From positions 22,094-86,093 of the forward strand of contig JAKEHU010000005.1 in the NCBI GenBank assembly GCA_022614855.1: a stretch of 64,000 nt of DNA, read 5' to 3'. This DNA is from Chlamydiota bacterium. Lineage in GTDB: Bacteria; Chlamydiota; Chlamydiia; Chlamydiales; Rhabdochlamydiaceae. The number at the start of each line of letters is the position of its first letter. Positions within the stretch are counted from its first letter, which is position 1. Of the stretch, positions 53,096-61,486 are shown piece by piece. Made by a program: the position numbers and the translations under genes. The notes below the pieces were generated by a model. That model searched no databases. It worked only from the letters and a program-made list of their open reading frames with translations, and was not told the DNA's origin.

Positions 53096-54142
53096 ATGAA
53101 AAAAACAGGCCCTCCGAAGTATCAGTTTTTTTCTCATGACCTTGAAAAGGTGGTAAAAGAAGTTGGCAGAGAAAAATTGATCGCTTGTCTCAAAGAGATG
53201 CTCTTAATTCGCAATTTTGAATTGAAAGCTGAAGGAGCCTATCTTTCGGGAAAAATTGGAGGTTTTTTCCATTCTTACATGGGGCAAGAGGCAGTACAAA
53301 CAGCTGCAGTTGCTGTCATGGGGCAAAATCAATGGTGGATTACCTCTTATCGATGTCATGCTTTAGCCCTGCTTTTAAAAGCGACTCCCGATGAACTCAT
53401 GGCGGAATTATTTGGAAAGGCAACGGGAAATGCATTGGGAAGAGGGGGTTCCATGCACTTTTTTACAAAGCAGATGTTGGGGGGATTTGGCATTGTGGGA
53501 GGACAAATTCCCATTGCAACGGGTGCGGCATTTACCATTCAATATCTAAAAAATGTTCCTGAGGTGCAAAACATTCCCAAAATGGATGTTGCGATCTGCT
53601 TTTTAGGAGATGGGGCAGTAGCACAAGGCTCTTTTCATGAATCCCTAAATTTAGCCGCCCTTTGGAAATTGCCCTGCATTTATGTGATTGAAAACAACGA
53701 ATGGGGGATGGGGACACATGTGGATCGAGCAGTTTCTGTTGCTCCTATTGCAGAGAAAAAAGCGCCAAGCTTTGGAATGAAAGCATACACGTTTGATGGG
53801 ATGGATTTTTTTAATTGTTTTGCAGGTTTTTCCCATGTTTTTCAAGAGGTCAAAAAAAATTCACATCCTGTTTTAGTGGAAGTGGTGACGGAGAGGTTTC
53901 GAGGCCATTCCATTTCGGATCCGGGTTTATATCGCTCTAAGGAAGAATTGAAAAAATGTATGGAAAGGGATCCTTTGATTATCATGCTGAAAACATTATC
54001 GAGTTTGCGCATGATTACAGATGAGGAATATGGCCTTCTTGATAAAGAGCAAAAAGAAATTGCGGCACAGTCATTGAAATTTGCTGAAGAAAGCCCCTGG
54101 CCAGATCCTGCTACTTTAGAAAAAGATGTGTTTGCACCATAA
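53096..54142 (+). CDS. pdhA: Pyruvate dehydrogenase E1 component, alpha subunit
   Basis: E1 alpha binds thiamine diphosphate and decarboxylates pyruvate with E1 beta. The 348-residue product has the N-terminal MLLIRNFELKAEGAYLSGKIGGFFH, SYRCHALALLLKA, GRGGSMHFF, GDGAVAQGSFHESLNLAALWKLPCIYVIENN (the GDG-N TPP/Mg motif) and the C-terminal FRGHSISDPGLYRSKEE. It starts the pdhABC operon, preceded by the small lipoprotein gene. Order matches chlamydial CT245-CT247. Confidence 0.97.
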   Translation: MKKTGPPKYQFFSHDLEKVVKEVGREKLIACLKEMLLIRNFELKAEGAYLSGKIGGFFHSYMGQEAVQTAAVAVMGQNQWWITSYRCHALALLLKATPDELMAELFGKATGNALGRGGSMHFFTKQMLGGFGIVGGQIPIATGAAFTIQYLKNVPEVQNIPKMDVAICFLGDGAVAQGSFHESLNLAALWKLPCIYVIENNEWGMGTHVDRAVSVAPIAEKKAPSFGMKAYTFDGMDFFNCFAGFSHVFQEVKKNSHPVLVEVVTERFRGHSISDPGLYRSKEELKKCMERDPLIIMLKTLSSLRMITDEEYGLLDKEQKEIAAQSLKFAEESPWPDPATLEKDVFAP

Positions 54143-54157
54143 AGATGGGAATGATTC

Positions 54158-55135
54158 ATGGGACAAGTTGTTGAAATGAGAGAGGCACTTCGCCAAGCAA
54201 TGGATGAGGAAATGGAGCGCGATCCATCTGTTTTTATTTTGGGAGAAGAGGTAGGCGAATACAATGGTGCATATAAAGTTACTAAGGGAATGCTGGATAA
54301 GTGGGGACCGAATCGAGTGATCGATACTCCCATTTCTGAGCTTGGTTTTGGAGGTTTGGCAATTGGAGCCGCGATGTGCGGACTGAGACCCGTTGTCGAA
54401 TACATGAGTTTTAATTTTTCCTTTGTTGGCGCAGATCAGATCATTTCTAATGCAATGAAGATGTATTACATGTCGGGAAATCGATTTCCCGTTCCGATTG
54501 TTTTTAGAGGACCGAATGGATCTGCTGCACAGGTTTCTTCCCAACATTCACATTGTGTGGAATCGATTTACGGAAATCTTCCTGGAATTATCATTGTTTC
54601 TCCAAGCAATTCCTATGATGCAAAAGGACTTTTAAAATCATCCATTCGCAACAATAATCCCGTATTATTTTTGGAAAATGAACTTCTTTATGGGGATAAG
54701 ATGGAAATCCCTACTGAAGAATATCTTGTTCCCATTGGTAAGGCAAAGATTCTGAGAGAGGGTAAGGACATCACCTTGGTTTCATACAGCAGGACGATCC
54801 ATTTTTGCCGCAAAGCGGTAGAAGAATGCACCAAAAAGGGAATTGATGTGGAACTGATCGATCTTTGCACAGTTAAACCTTTAGATATTGCTACGATTGC
54901 AACTTCTTTGAGAAAAACTCATTTTTGCGTTCTTGTCGAAGAGGGCCATTTGTTCGGAGGAGTTTGTGCTGAAGTTGGCTTTCAGTTGATGGACCATTGT
55001 TTTGATTTTCTCGATGCTCCAATAGCAAGAGTTTGCCAAAGAGAAACGCCAATGCCCTATTCAAAGATATTGGAAAGAGAAACTTTGCCAACCCCTGAAA
55101 GAATCATCAATGCAATTCTCAAAACTTTGGAGTAA
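54158..55135 (+). CDS. pdhB: Pyruvate dehydrogenase E1 component, beta subunit
   Basis: E1 beta completes the TPP site of E1. The 325-residue product has VEMREALRQAMDEEMERDPSVFILGEEVGEYNGAYKVTKGM, RVIDTPISELGFGGLAIGAAMCGLRPVVEYMSFNF, RGPNGSAAQVSSQHSH, and DLCTVKPLDIATIATS near the C-terminal transketolase domain. A GATGGGAATG spacer of 15 bases follows pdhA. Full length for the family. Confidence 0.97.
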   Translation: MGQVVEMREALRQAMDEEMERDPSVFILGEEVGEYNGAYKVTKGMLDKWGPNRVIDTPISELGFGGLAIGAAMCGLRPVVEYMSFNFSFVGADQIISNAMKMYYMSGNRFPVPIVFRGPNGSAAQVSSQHSHCVESIYGNLPGIIIVSPSNSYDAKGLLKSSIRNNNPVLFLENELLYGDKMEIPTEEYLVPIGKAKILREGKDITLVSYSRTIHFCRKAVEECTKKGIDVELIDLCTVKPLDIATIATSLRKTHFCVLVEEGHLFGGVCAEVGFQLMDHCFDFLDAPIARVCQRETPMPYSKILERETLPTPERIINAILKTLE

Positions 55136-55138
55136 AAT

Positions 55139-56383
55139 ATGCCCTTTACTTTGACAATGCCAAAACTCTCCCCAACAATGGAAGAAGGAACCATTGTAAA
55201 ATGGCATGCAAAAGTAGGAGATAAGGTAAATGTCGGCGATGTCCTATTTGAAGTTGCAACAGATAAAGCTACTGTGGAGCATAGTGCATTAGAGCAAGGG
55301 TTTTTAAGAAAAATCTTAGTGGGTGATGGTCAGCTTGCTAAGGTCAACCAACCAGTTGCCATTTTTACAGAAAAAAAAGAGGAGAGCATAGAAGGATACC
55401 TGCCTGAAGGGGTTGTTCCTGAAAAAGCTCCTGAACCAGCTGCAAAAGAAGTATCTCAAGGTTTACCACAACCCCAATTCATTCCAGAAAAACCAGTCGA
55501 AAAATATGAAATTCACCGAACTGCTCACGAACCGATTGTTGCATCGCCTCTTGCAAAAAAAATGGCAAAAGAAAAAGGGGTCGACCTCTCCACAGTTAAG
55601 GGATCAGGTCCCGGTGGACGAATCATGAGCAGGGATTTAGAGTTAGGAGAGCCCATCGTGGGCTTTGGTAGAAGGGAAATGCCAAAAGAAAAAGCTGGCA
55701 GTTTTGAGGAAATTCCTTTAAGCCCGATAAGAAAGATTGTTGCTAAAAGATTGCAGGAATCTAAAACTTTTATTCCCCATTTTTATGTCACGCAGGAGAT
55801 GGACGCCTCTTCGTTGTTTAAGACGCGCGAAGAGTTGAAATCGCTCGGCATGAAATTTACCTTTAATGATTTTGTCATTCGCGCGGCTGCTTTAGCATTG
55901 AAAGAACATCCCCATATCAATAGTGGGTTCAACTCTGCGAGCAATGCGATCATTCGTTTCAAGACAATCGACATTTCTGTAGCGGTAACTTTGGAAGAGG
56001 GGTTGATCACACCGATCATCCTCTATGCAGACCGCAAAAATTTAGCCGAAATTTCTTCTGAAATGAAAGATCTTGCAGAAAGAGCAAAGGCAGGTAAGCT
56101 GGCTCGAGAAGAATATATGGGAGGTTCTTTTACCGTTTCCAATTTGGGCATGTATGCAATTTCCGAATTCATTGCCGTAATCAATCCTCCACAAGCGGCC
56201 ATTTTAGCAGTAGGCGGAATTCAAGAAAAACCAGTGGTAAAAGAAGGTCAAGTTGTCCCCGGTAAAACGATTACATTCACATTGTCAGCAGATCATCGTG
56301 TAATTGATGGAGTGGATAGTGCAAAGTTTTTAAAGACGCTTCAACAATTTATCGAAAGCCCTTCCATTCTTCTTCTGTCTTAG
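55139..56383 (+). CDS. pdhC: Dihydrolipoamide acetyltransferase (E2) of pyruvate dehydrogenase
   Basis: E2 transfers acetyl from lipoate to CoA and forms the complex core. The 414-residue product has one lipoyl domain (residues 1-80; lipoylated Lys43 in EVATDKATVE), a Pro/Glu-rich linker, the E3-binding domain (about 137-170, ASPLAKKMAKEKGVDLSTVKGSG), and the catalytic domain with VSNLGMYAI and the HRVIDG catalytic His near residue 384. Starts three bases after pdhB. The 3' end overlaps convergent 56349-58379 by 35 bases. Confidence 0.97.
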   Translation: MPFTLTMPKLSPTMEEGTIVKWHAKVGDKVNVGDVLFEVATDKATVEHSALEQGFLRKILVGDGQLAKVNQPVAIFTEKKEESIEGYLPEGVVPEKAPEPAAKEVSQGLPQPQFIPEKPVEKYEIHRTAHEPIVASPLAKKMAKEKGVDLSTVKGSGPGGRIMSRDLELGEPIVGFGRREMPKEKAGSFEEIPLSPIRKIVAKRLQESKTFIPHFYVTQEMDASSLFKTREELKSLGMKFTFNDFVIRAAALALKEHPHINSGFNSASNAIIRFKTIDISVAVTLEEGLITPIILYADRKNLAEISSEMKDLAERAKAGKLAREEYMGGSFTVSNLGMYAISEFIAVINPPQAAILAVGGIQEKPVVKEGQVVPGKTITFTLSADHRVIDGVDSAKFLKTLQQFIESPSILLLS

Positions 56384-58379
56384 AACAAGATTTTAAAGTT
56401 TCTAAAAGGGAAAAGATCAAGCTCATTGTGGCCTTTTGTGATTCAGGAAGAGTGGGAAGTAATTTTTCTTTTACATTTTCCCAATGTCTTCCTGATATCG
56501 TTACGTCAATTAAATTTTTAGATTTTTCTTGATCACTCATAGTACTTGCCTTAGAATCGGCAATCGAAGAATCGATATTTAAGTAGAAATTCGAAATCGT
56601 TTCATATGCATTTGCATTGCCCTTTGCAGCAAGCTTATGTAAGTATTTTAAACGTTCATCTAAGGAAATGTTTATAGATTCCAAATGAAAAAATTGGTTT
56701 TTTTCAAGAACAGGGACAAGCATGATTGCAGCATTCACATTTCCTTGATCTACTTGGTTCAATAACCAACCAAGCTTCTCATCTGTATACATGTTCAGTT
56801 TAATGTATCCTTGGAAGTTCATGACACAATATACGAGAAATTCATTAGTTATTTTTTTATTTATTTTTTCGAGTTCTCGAATTTTTGCGAATCGTTCTTC
56901 CATAGTTAGGTTAAGTGGAAATTGGTGCGAAGAAGAGCTTCTATAATTTAAATCCTCGAGAAAACCTTTATTGTATATCTCAAGTACAGCGGATAGAGAA
57001 TGTATATCGCCCTTTTCTGCTCGCTGTTGGAGAATCTCGAGTTGTTCCTCTGCAGTAAGTTTATATTGGAGAATATCTCTGATCCCACTGTCTAGATAAA
57101 TGCGGGTAACATAATAATTAAAAGTATTGTATTTTTCTTCTAAAGAGATCAACCATTCCATCCCAGCTTTTCTTGCTTCTTTTGAAAGTGTAATCCATTC
57201 GCTACCTAAACCGTAGATTTGTCCAAGGGAGCGCTGTGCATCTTCGCTTCCTATTTCAGCAAGCTCTTTTAGCCCAGCTAGCCTTTCTTCGGGGCTCAAA
57301 TTCAATTTTCCTTCGCACCAAAAATTCCAGTCGTAGTAACTGCTTAGAATATGAGCAGCTTCCTTATTGCCGCATGTAGCAATGTCTTTTAAAATGTTGA
57401 GACATTTTGTTGCATTGTCAATAGAAGAAGGTACATCTATAGAAGAAGATTGAAAAAAATAATTTTTTGCCTTAATTATTTTTAATAGAGCAGGCAATGA
57501 ATTCTCTACTCCTTTTTCATAATCTGATAAAATTTTTTTAATCCAAAAAACTAAAAGATTCTTTCTTTCTTTTTCGTAAGAATTTCCATTAAAGAAGAGT
57601 TGGTTAAAATCATAGGAGGGTAAATCTAGTTTTCCCTTTTCATAAAGTTCTAAAAATAGCCGATGGATAAAAGAAGAAGAAGGAGAGAGGTATATTGGAA
57701 TAAGTTTAGAAAGGTTATCGTTAGGATTTTGAAGAACCTGCTGAGCTAATTTGATTAATCCTTCGTAGTATTTTTCTATTTCATTTGCATCTTGGTTGTC
57801 CTGTGGCCAAATGAGGCCAGGCGGGATCCCTGGCAAAAAAGAGATCTCATTATTGTTATTTTTCAACTTTATTCCAAAACACTCTTCTATGGTTGGAGCA
57901 GAATAATCCTTTAATTTAACTACTGCAATTGCTCCGTTTGTTACTTCTACATCTTGCGCTGACTTTAAAAGCAGTGTTGACACGACTATTTGGATAATTT
58001 TAGCATGAGTGATGACAACAGCAACTTGCTGATCTTTTTCGCGTTGAGAAATCACTATTAATGCTTGCATAAAACTATTATAAATTTCCGGAGGTCCTGA
58101 GAAAGTTTCATCCGATTTTGAAGGTAGGCGAGTAGGTTCATCAGTAATTTTTCGGTACTTAATGGGCAGTTCTGTTACTTGAATATCAGGCAATTCAGGA
58201 CTAATGGTGATCGTAGATTTGTATTTTTCTTTAAATTTGGCTGCTTCTTTTTCACCATTTTCTGAGCAATAAAAGTTAAGGGATTGAAATAATTTAAGAA
58301 TCCGCTCATTTTGCTCAGGGTTATCTTCGCGGACAAGATAGAAGAGAAAGGTAGAATTGATTGTTGCAGTTGTTGCCAT
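56349..58379 (-). CDS. Sel1-like repeat protein with degenerate histidine-phosphatase N-terminus
   Basis: The 676-residue product begins with a region (1-190) shaped like a histidine phosphatase but without its residues: LFYLVREDNPEQNERILKLF in place of LVRHGET, and VAVVITHAKIIQIVVSTLLL in place of VSHGGxxRALL. Residues ~300-650 hold Sel1-like helical repeats, for example ELAEIGSEDAQRSLGQIYGLGSE, AEKGDIHSLSAVLEIYNKG and AAKGNANAYETISNFYLN. Sel1 repeats mediate protein contacts and are common in intracellular bacteria. The 3' end overlaps pdhC by 35 bases. Confidence 0.8.
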   Translation of the reverse strand: MATTATINSTFLFYLVREDNPEQNERILKLFQSLNFYCSENGEKEAAKFKEKYKSTITISPELPDIQVTELPIKYRKITDEPTRLPSKSDETFSGPPEIYNSFMQALIVISQREKDQQVAVVITHAKIIQIVVSTLLLKSAQDVEVTNGAIAVVKLKDYSAPTIEECFGIKLKNNNNEISFLPGIPPGLIWPQDNQDANEIEKYYEGLIKLAQQVLQNPNDNLSKLIPIYLSPSSSFIHRLFLELYEKGKLDLPSYDFNQLFFNGNSYEKERKNLLVFWIKKILSDYEKGVENSLPALLKIIKAKNYFFQSSSIDVPSSIDNATKCLNILKDIATCGNKEAAHILSSYYDWNFWCEGKLNLSPEERLAGLKELAEIGSEDAQRSLGQIYGLGSEWITLSKEARKAGMEWLISLEEKYNTFNYYVTRIYLDSGIRDILQYKLTAEEQLEILQQRAEKGDIHSLSAVLEIYNKGFLEDLNYRSSSSHQFPLNLTMEERFAKIRELEKINKKITNEFLVYCVMNFQGYIKLNMYTDEKLGWLLNQVDQGNVNAAIMLVPVLEKNQFFHLESINISLDERLKYLHKLAAKGNANAYETISNFYLNIDSSIADSKASTMSDQEKSKNLIDVTISGRHWENVKEKLLPTLPESQKATMSLIFSLLETLKSCSKTEEEWKGFR

Positions 58380-58425
58380 AGGCGGTAAATGATAAATGGC
58401 TTAGGGAATATAAATAAATGGTTTT

Positions 58426-59346
58426 TTACAGCCAGCCCCGTTTCTTGAAAACGAGTAGGGCAAAGAAGGAAAGGCAGAAGGTGACAACCATGATTACGAC
58501 GAAGGCAAGGGAGCTCTTTGCCAAAGGTAGATCGACATTCATTCCATAGATGCTTGCGATCATCGTTGGAATGCTCAAAATAATGGTCAGTGAAGTCAAA
58601 AGTTTAATGGTCTTATGCAAATTATTTGCAAAAATGATCTGGTAAGCATCGCGAAGGGAGCGTATGCTTTTGAGAACAATGGTGCAAAGTTCTTCTGATT
58701 GTTTCATTGCATTGAGAAGATCTTCTAGTGTATCTCGGTCTTTTTCATAGAGATCTGTAAAACGGCCGCTAGAGATTCCTTCAAGCACACTGCGAATGGG
58801 CGCTAAACTGGATAGGTATTGGTTTAGGATTTCTTCATTTTTTGTCAGACCGGTGATGTCTTCACTGGCTACGTGAATCATCTCTTTTTCTGCACTGAGA
58901 ACGTTATATCTCACCCTGCGAATTTGGCTGGTAAATTCCTGATTGGTCTTCAAAAGAATCATGGTGAGTAATTTGTTATGGTCGATTGTGGTGAAATGGC
59001 GTTTTTGTTCAATAAAGCTTGTCACAAGAGCACTATGTACAGGAGAAATTGTGATGAAAAATTGGTCGGAAAGAATGATGGTAAAGGTAGAGGTATAAAG
59101 GCCGATTTCTTGATCGGTGGGATATCTTGTGAAAATCAAAACATGATGGTTGACTTTTTCTATGCGTGGTATTTCATATTTGTCGACACAATCTTGAAGA
59201 TCAGCCGATTCAATCCCTGTTAAATTGGTCAGTTCCAATAAGTCGCTGCTTGTAGCTTCATCGATGTGAATCCAACAACCGGGAACTGGTTTTTCAAGGA
59301 TTGTAACTTCTTTATCTCGTTCTTTTTTATAATAGATGTGCCACAT
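58426..59346 (-). CDS. corA: CorA-type magnesium/cobalt transporter
   Basis: CorA is a pentameric Mg2+ channel. The 306-residue product has a soluble N-domain (WIHIDEATSSDLLELTNLTGIESADLQDCVD ... HHVLIFTRY), long helices, and two C-terminal transmembrane helices with the YGMNV signature near residue 268 (SIYGMNVDLPLA), ending in a positively charged tail (FKKRGWL). The family length and topology fit. Confidence 0.95.
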   Translation of the reverse strand: MWHIYYKKERDKEVTILEKPVPGCWIHIDEATSSDLLELTNLTGIESADLQDCVDKYEIPRIEKVNHHVLIFTRYPTDQEIGLYTSTFTIILSDQFFITISPVHSALVTSFIEQKRHFTTIDHNKLLTMILLKTNQEFTSQIRRVRYNVLSAEKEMIHVASEDITGLTKNEEILNQYLSSLAPIRSVLEGISSGRFTDLYEKDRDTLEDLLNAMKQSEELCTIVLKSIRSLRDAYQIIFANNLHKTIKLLTSLTIILSIPTMIASIYGMNVDLPLAKSSLAFVVIMVVTFCLSFFALLVFKKRGWL

Positions 59347-59400
59347 GAATGCTCTTCATTTATCCTTCCATCTATAGAGCTATGGCAAATGATTATTTAA

Positions 59401-59430
59401 TACTCAAGTGAATTGAAAACTTGGCAAAAT
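59401..59430. repeat. Solo end relic related to type D element
   Basis: The 30 bases starting TACTCAAGTGAATTGAAAAC match the left terminal repeat of the type D element (35166) at 25 of 30 positions. No matching right end is seen nearby, so this looks like a leftover end. Confidence 0.45.
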
Positions 59431-59436
59431 ATTAAT

Positions 59437-59510
59437 TTCACCACAGAGAACACAGAGACAAGAGAAAATCGGATTTTTTCTCTCTTGCACTCTGTGTTCT
59501 CTGTGGTGAA
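59437..59510. repeat. 74-base hairpin of the CACAGAGAACACAGAG type
   Basis: TTCACCACAGAGAACACAGAG and its complement form a perfect 21-base stem; inner CAAGAGA/TCTCTTG can add to it. It lies between lpxD and corA on the minus strand. Hairpins with this CACCACAGAG-type sequence recur in many unrelated bacterial genomes, from memory, so it is probably a mobile repeat that may double as a terminator of lpxD. Confidence 0.6.
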
Positions 59511-59521
59511 AAAATCCTCTT

Positions 59522-60601
59522 TTAATTTGGAGTTGGGTTCAGGAACTCTTTTATGAGTTTTTCTTGATTTTCTAGTTTTTTTTCTAAGTCTTCAATTTTT
59601 TTAAGATACTTTTCAATCTGGCGAAGATGGACCTGTTGTCTATTGTATTCATGCAGGGGCATGACGGGACTGCCAGCAAATTTGCCTGAATGGAGAAGGG
59701 ATTTGCTCACTCCTCCTCTTGTAGCAATCATTACTTGACTCGTGATCGTAACATGACCGACCACACCTGTTTGTCCTCCCATGAAGACATTTTTCCCAGT
59801 TTTGGAAGATCCTGCAATGCCACTTTGGGCTGCAATCAGATTATCTGGCCCAATTTCAACATTGTGTGCAATCTGAACTAGATTATCGATTTTTGTCCCT
59901 TTGCAGATGCGCGTGATTTTAAAGCGGGATCGATCTATGGTTGTATTTGCCCCGATTTCTACATCATCTTCGATGATGACAGTTCCCAGTTGTTGGAGCT
60001 TCGTGTGTTTGCCTTCTTTGTCAGTGGTATATCCAAAACCACAGGAACCGATAACAGCTCCCGGCTGAAGGATCACTCGATCACCGAGAGTACATTTTTC
60101 GCGTATCACTGCATGGGCATAGATGGTGCAATGCGATCCAATTTTTGATTGGGGACCGATATAGACAAAAGCGGCGATTTTTGTGCCGCTTTTAATTTCC
60201 ACCTCTTCATCGATCACCACATAAGGTCCAATTAAAACGCCATCAGCAATTTTGGCACTTTTGTGAATTGTAGCTGTCGGATGAATGCCATGAAATCCTG
60301 TGAAAGAATGGGAAAAAAAGGTTTCCACGACTATTTGAAAAGTTCTAGAGGGATGATCGGAGACTAAAAAATTTTTTTCCTCAATTGGAGGAGTATGTGA
60401 ATCAATGCAAATGATGCCCGCTTTAGAAGAGCGCATGGCATTTAAGTATTTTGGATTAGCTAAAAAAGAGAGATCCTCTTCTGTTGCAGTCTCCAAAGTA
60501 TCGATGCCGGAAATCGCGTAATCGAGATTTCCAATTGATTTTGCTCCTGTCAAAGAGGCGAGCTCTTTTAAGGTAAATTTTTTAGATTTATCATCCCTCA
60601 T
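59522..60601 (-). CDS. lpxD: UDP-3-O-acyl-glucosamine N-acyltransferase LpxD
   Basis: LpxD adds the second acyl chain in lipid A synthesis. The 359-residue product has an N-terminal uridine-binding domain (TLKELASLTGAKSIGNLDYAISGIDTLETATEEDLSFLANPKY), a left-handed beta-helix of hexapeptide repeats (about 105-300, including FKITRICKGTKIDNLVQIAHNVEIG with the catalytic His region) and a C-terminal helix. It is third after bamA-skp on the minus strand, the usual bamA-skp-lpxD order (CT241-CT243 in Chlamydia). Confidence 0.97.
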   Translation of the reverse strand: MRDDKSKKFTLKELASLTGAKSIGNLDYAISGIDTLETATEEDLSFLANPKYLNAMRSSKAGIICIDSHTPPIEEKNFLVSDHPSRTFQIVVETFFSHSFTGFHGIHPTATIHKSAKIADGVLIGPYVVIDEEVEIKSGTKIAAFVYIGPQSKIGSHCTIYAHAVIREKCTLGDRVILQPGAVIGSCGFGYTTDKEGKHTKLQQLGTVIIEDDVEIGANTTIDRSRFKITRICKGTKIDNLVQIAHNVEIGPDNLIAAQSGIAGSSKTGKNVFMGGQTGVVGHVTITSQVMIATRGGVSKSLLHSGKFAGSPVMPLHEYNRQQVHLRQIEKYLKKIEDLEKKLENQEKLIKEFLNPTPN

Positions 60602-60620
60602 TTAATGCATATCCAAAGTT

Positions 60621-61247
60621 CTATTTTTTTGCAGAGGGAACCTTTTCATTTGGAACCACTGGTGCGGCATCCGCAGTTTCTGCTTTAGCCTCTGCTTTTT
60701 CTGCTACAGCAGTTTCCTTTTCTTTTTCAAAATTTTTATCCATTTCAGTAACGATCGAGCTTGTTACATCTAGATTGGGGGCGTAGAAAAAGCAGGCATC
60801 TTTATTAATGACAGTTGTTAATTTTTTATCCTTTGCCACTTTATCTGCAGCAGTTTGAATTTTTGCGTTAATTGACTGAAGGATTTTCATATTTGCCTGA
60901 TTCAATACTTGATAGTATTGATTTTGATAGCGATTTAATTCTTCATTTAAAGTGCGAAATTTATTTTTAAGCTCATCTTCAGATTCAGGAGAAAGTCCAT
61001 CCATGTAATCAGAATCATTAAACTTAGCAGCAATTTCATTGAGTTGTTTTTCTGTATCTTCAAGAAGAGAAGAGAGCTGCTTTTTTAAAGATTCAAAGGA
61101 TGCCTGTTCCTGTTTGCCATATTTTGATTCGGACATACAAGTGGCAAAATTTGCAATTCCGATTCCCTTAGTATCTGCCATAGCAAATCCACAAGTGGAT
61201 GCCAGTAAGAAAGCGGACATCATAATGATTTTTGAAAAATTTTTCAT
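60621..61247 (-). CDS. skp: Skp/OmpH-type periplasmic chaperone
   Basis: Skp holds unfolded outer membrane proteins on the way to BamA. The start is the ATG at 61247 behind AAAGGAG; an earlier in-frame ATG lacks a ribosome site. The 208-residue product has a signal peptide (MKNFSKIIMMSAFLLASTCGFA), GIGIANFATCMSESKYGKQEQASFESLKKQL, a long coiled-coil, and an OmpH-like C-terminal part (TTVINKDACFFYAP). The last 35 residues are Ala/Glu-rich, a low-complexity tail beyond the family core. Located between bamA and lpxD. Confidence 0.93.
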   Translation of the reverse strand: MKNFSKIIMMSAFLLASTCGFAMADTKGIGIANFATCMSESKYGKQEQASFESLKKQLSSLLEDTEKQLNEIAAKFNDSDYMDGLSPESEDELKNKFRTLNEELNRYQNQYYQVLNQANMKILQSINAKIQTAADKVAKDKKLTTVINKDACFFYAPNLDVTSSIVTEMDKNFEKEKETAVAEKAEAKAETADAAPVVPNEKVPSAKK

Positions 61248-61264
61248 TTTATACTCCTTTATGT

Positions 61265-61307
61265 TGAGACCATTTTGCATCTCGGATTGAATTATGCAAT
61301 GGTCTCA
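61265..61307 (-). promoter_or_regulatory. Hairpin in the bamA-skp spacer before skp
   Basis: TGAGACCATTTTGCAT and ATGCAATGGTCTCA pair almost fully (two bulged bases) about 18 bases before the skp start on the minus strand. It lies next to the palindromic element at 61316-61479. It could be a processing or attenuation site. Confidence 0.45.
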
Positions 61308-61315
61308 TATATTAA

Positions 61316-61479
61316 CCTGAGTTTTGGGTTTTTTTCATGACCCTTGCCGCATTTTGCGGCCAATTTCTTTGAATCTCTCCTCATCCATAGACACTTCCGG
61401 CTATTGGATTCGCCTAGATTCAAAGAAATTGTCTCACAATCTGCATCAATGCTCCATGAAAAAAAACCCAAAACTCAGG
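61316..61479. mobile_element. MITE-like palindromic element, type E
   Basis: A 164-base element with terminal inverted repeats CCTGAGTTTTGGGTTTTTTT / complement (about 24 of 25 paired) and a nested perfect 16-base inverted repeat CAATTTCTTTGAATCT. It lies in the bamA-skp spacer, seven bases from the bamA stop. Confidence 0.83.
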
Positions 61480-61486
61480 CTATTAA

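Noticed and set aside
53842..54405. Minus-strand open frame (187 codons) across the pdhA-pdhB junction
   Set aside because: It is antisense to conserved parts of both subunits and has no family likeness; no ribosome-binding site is seen.
59437..59510. CACAGAG hairpin as part of a CRISPR-like array
   Set aside because: There is only one inverted pair, with no regularly spaced direct repeats or cas genes in the window.
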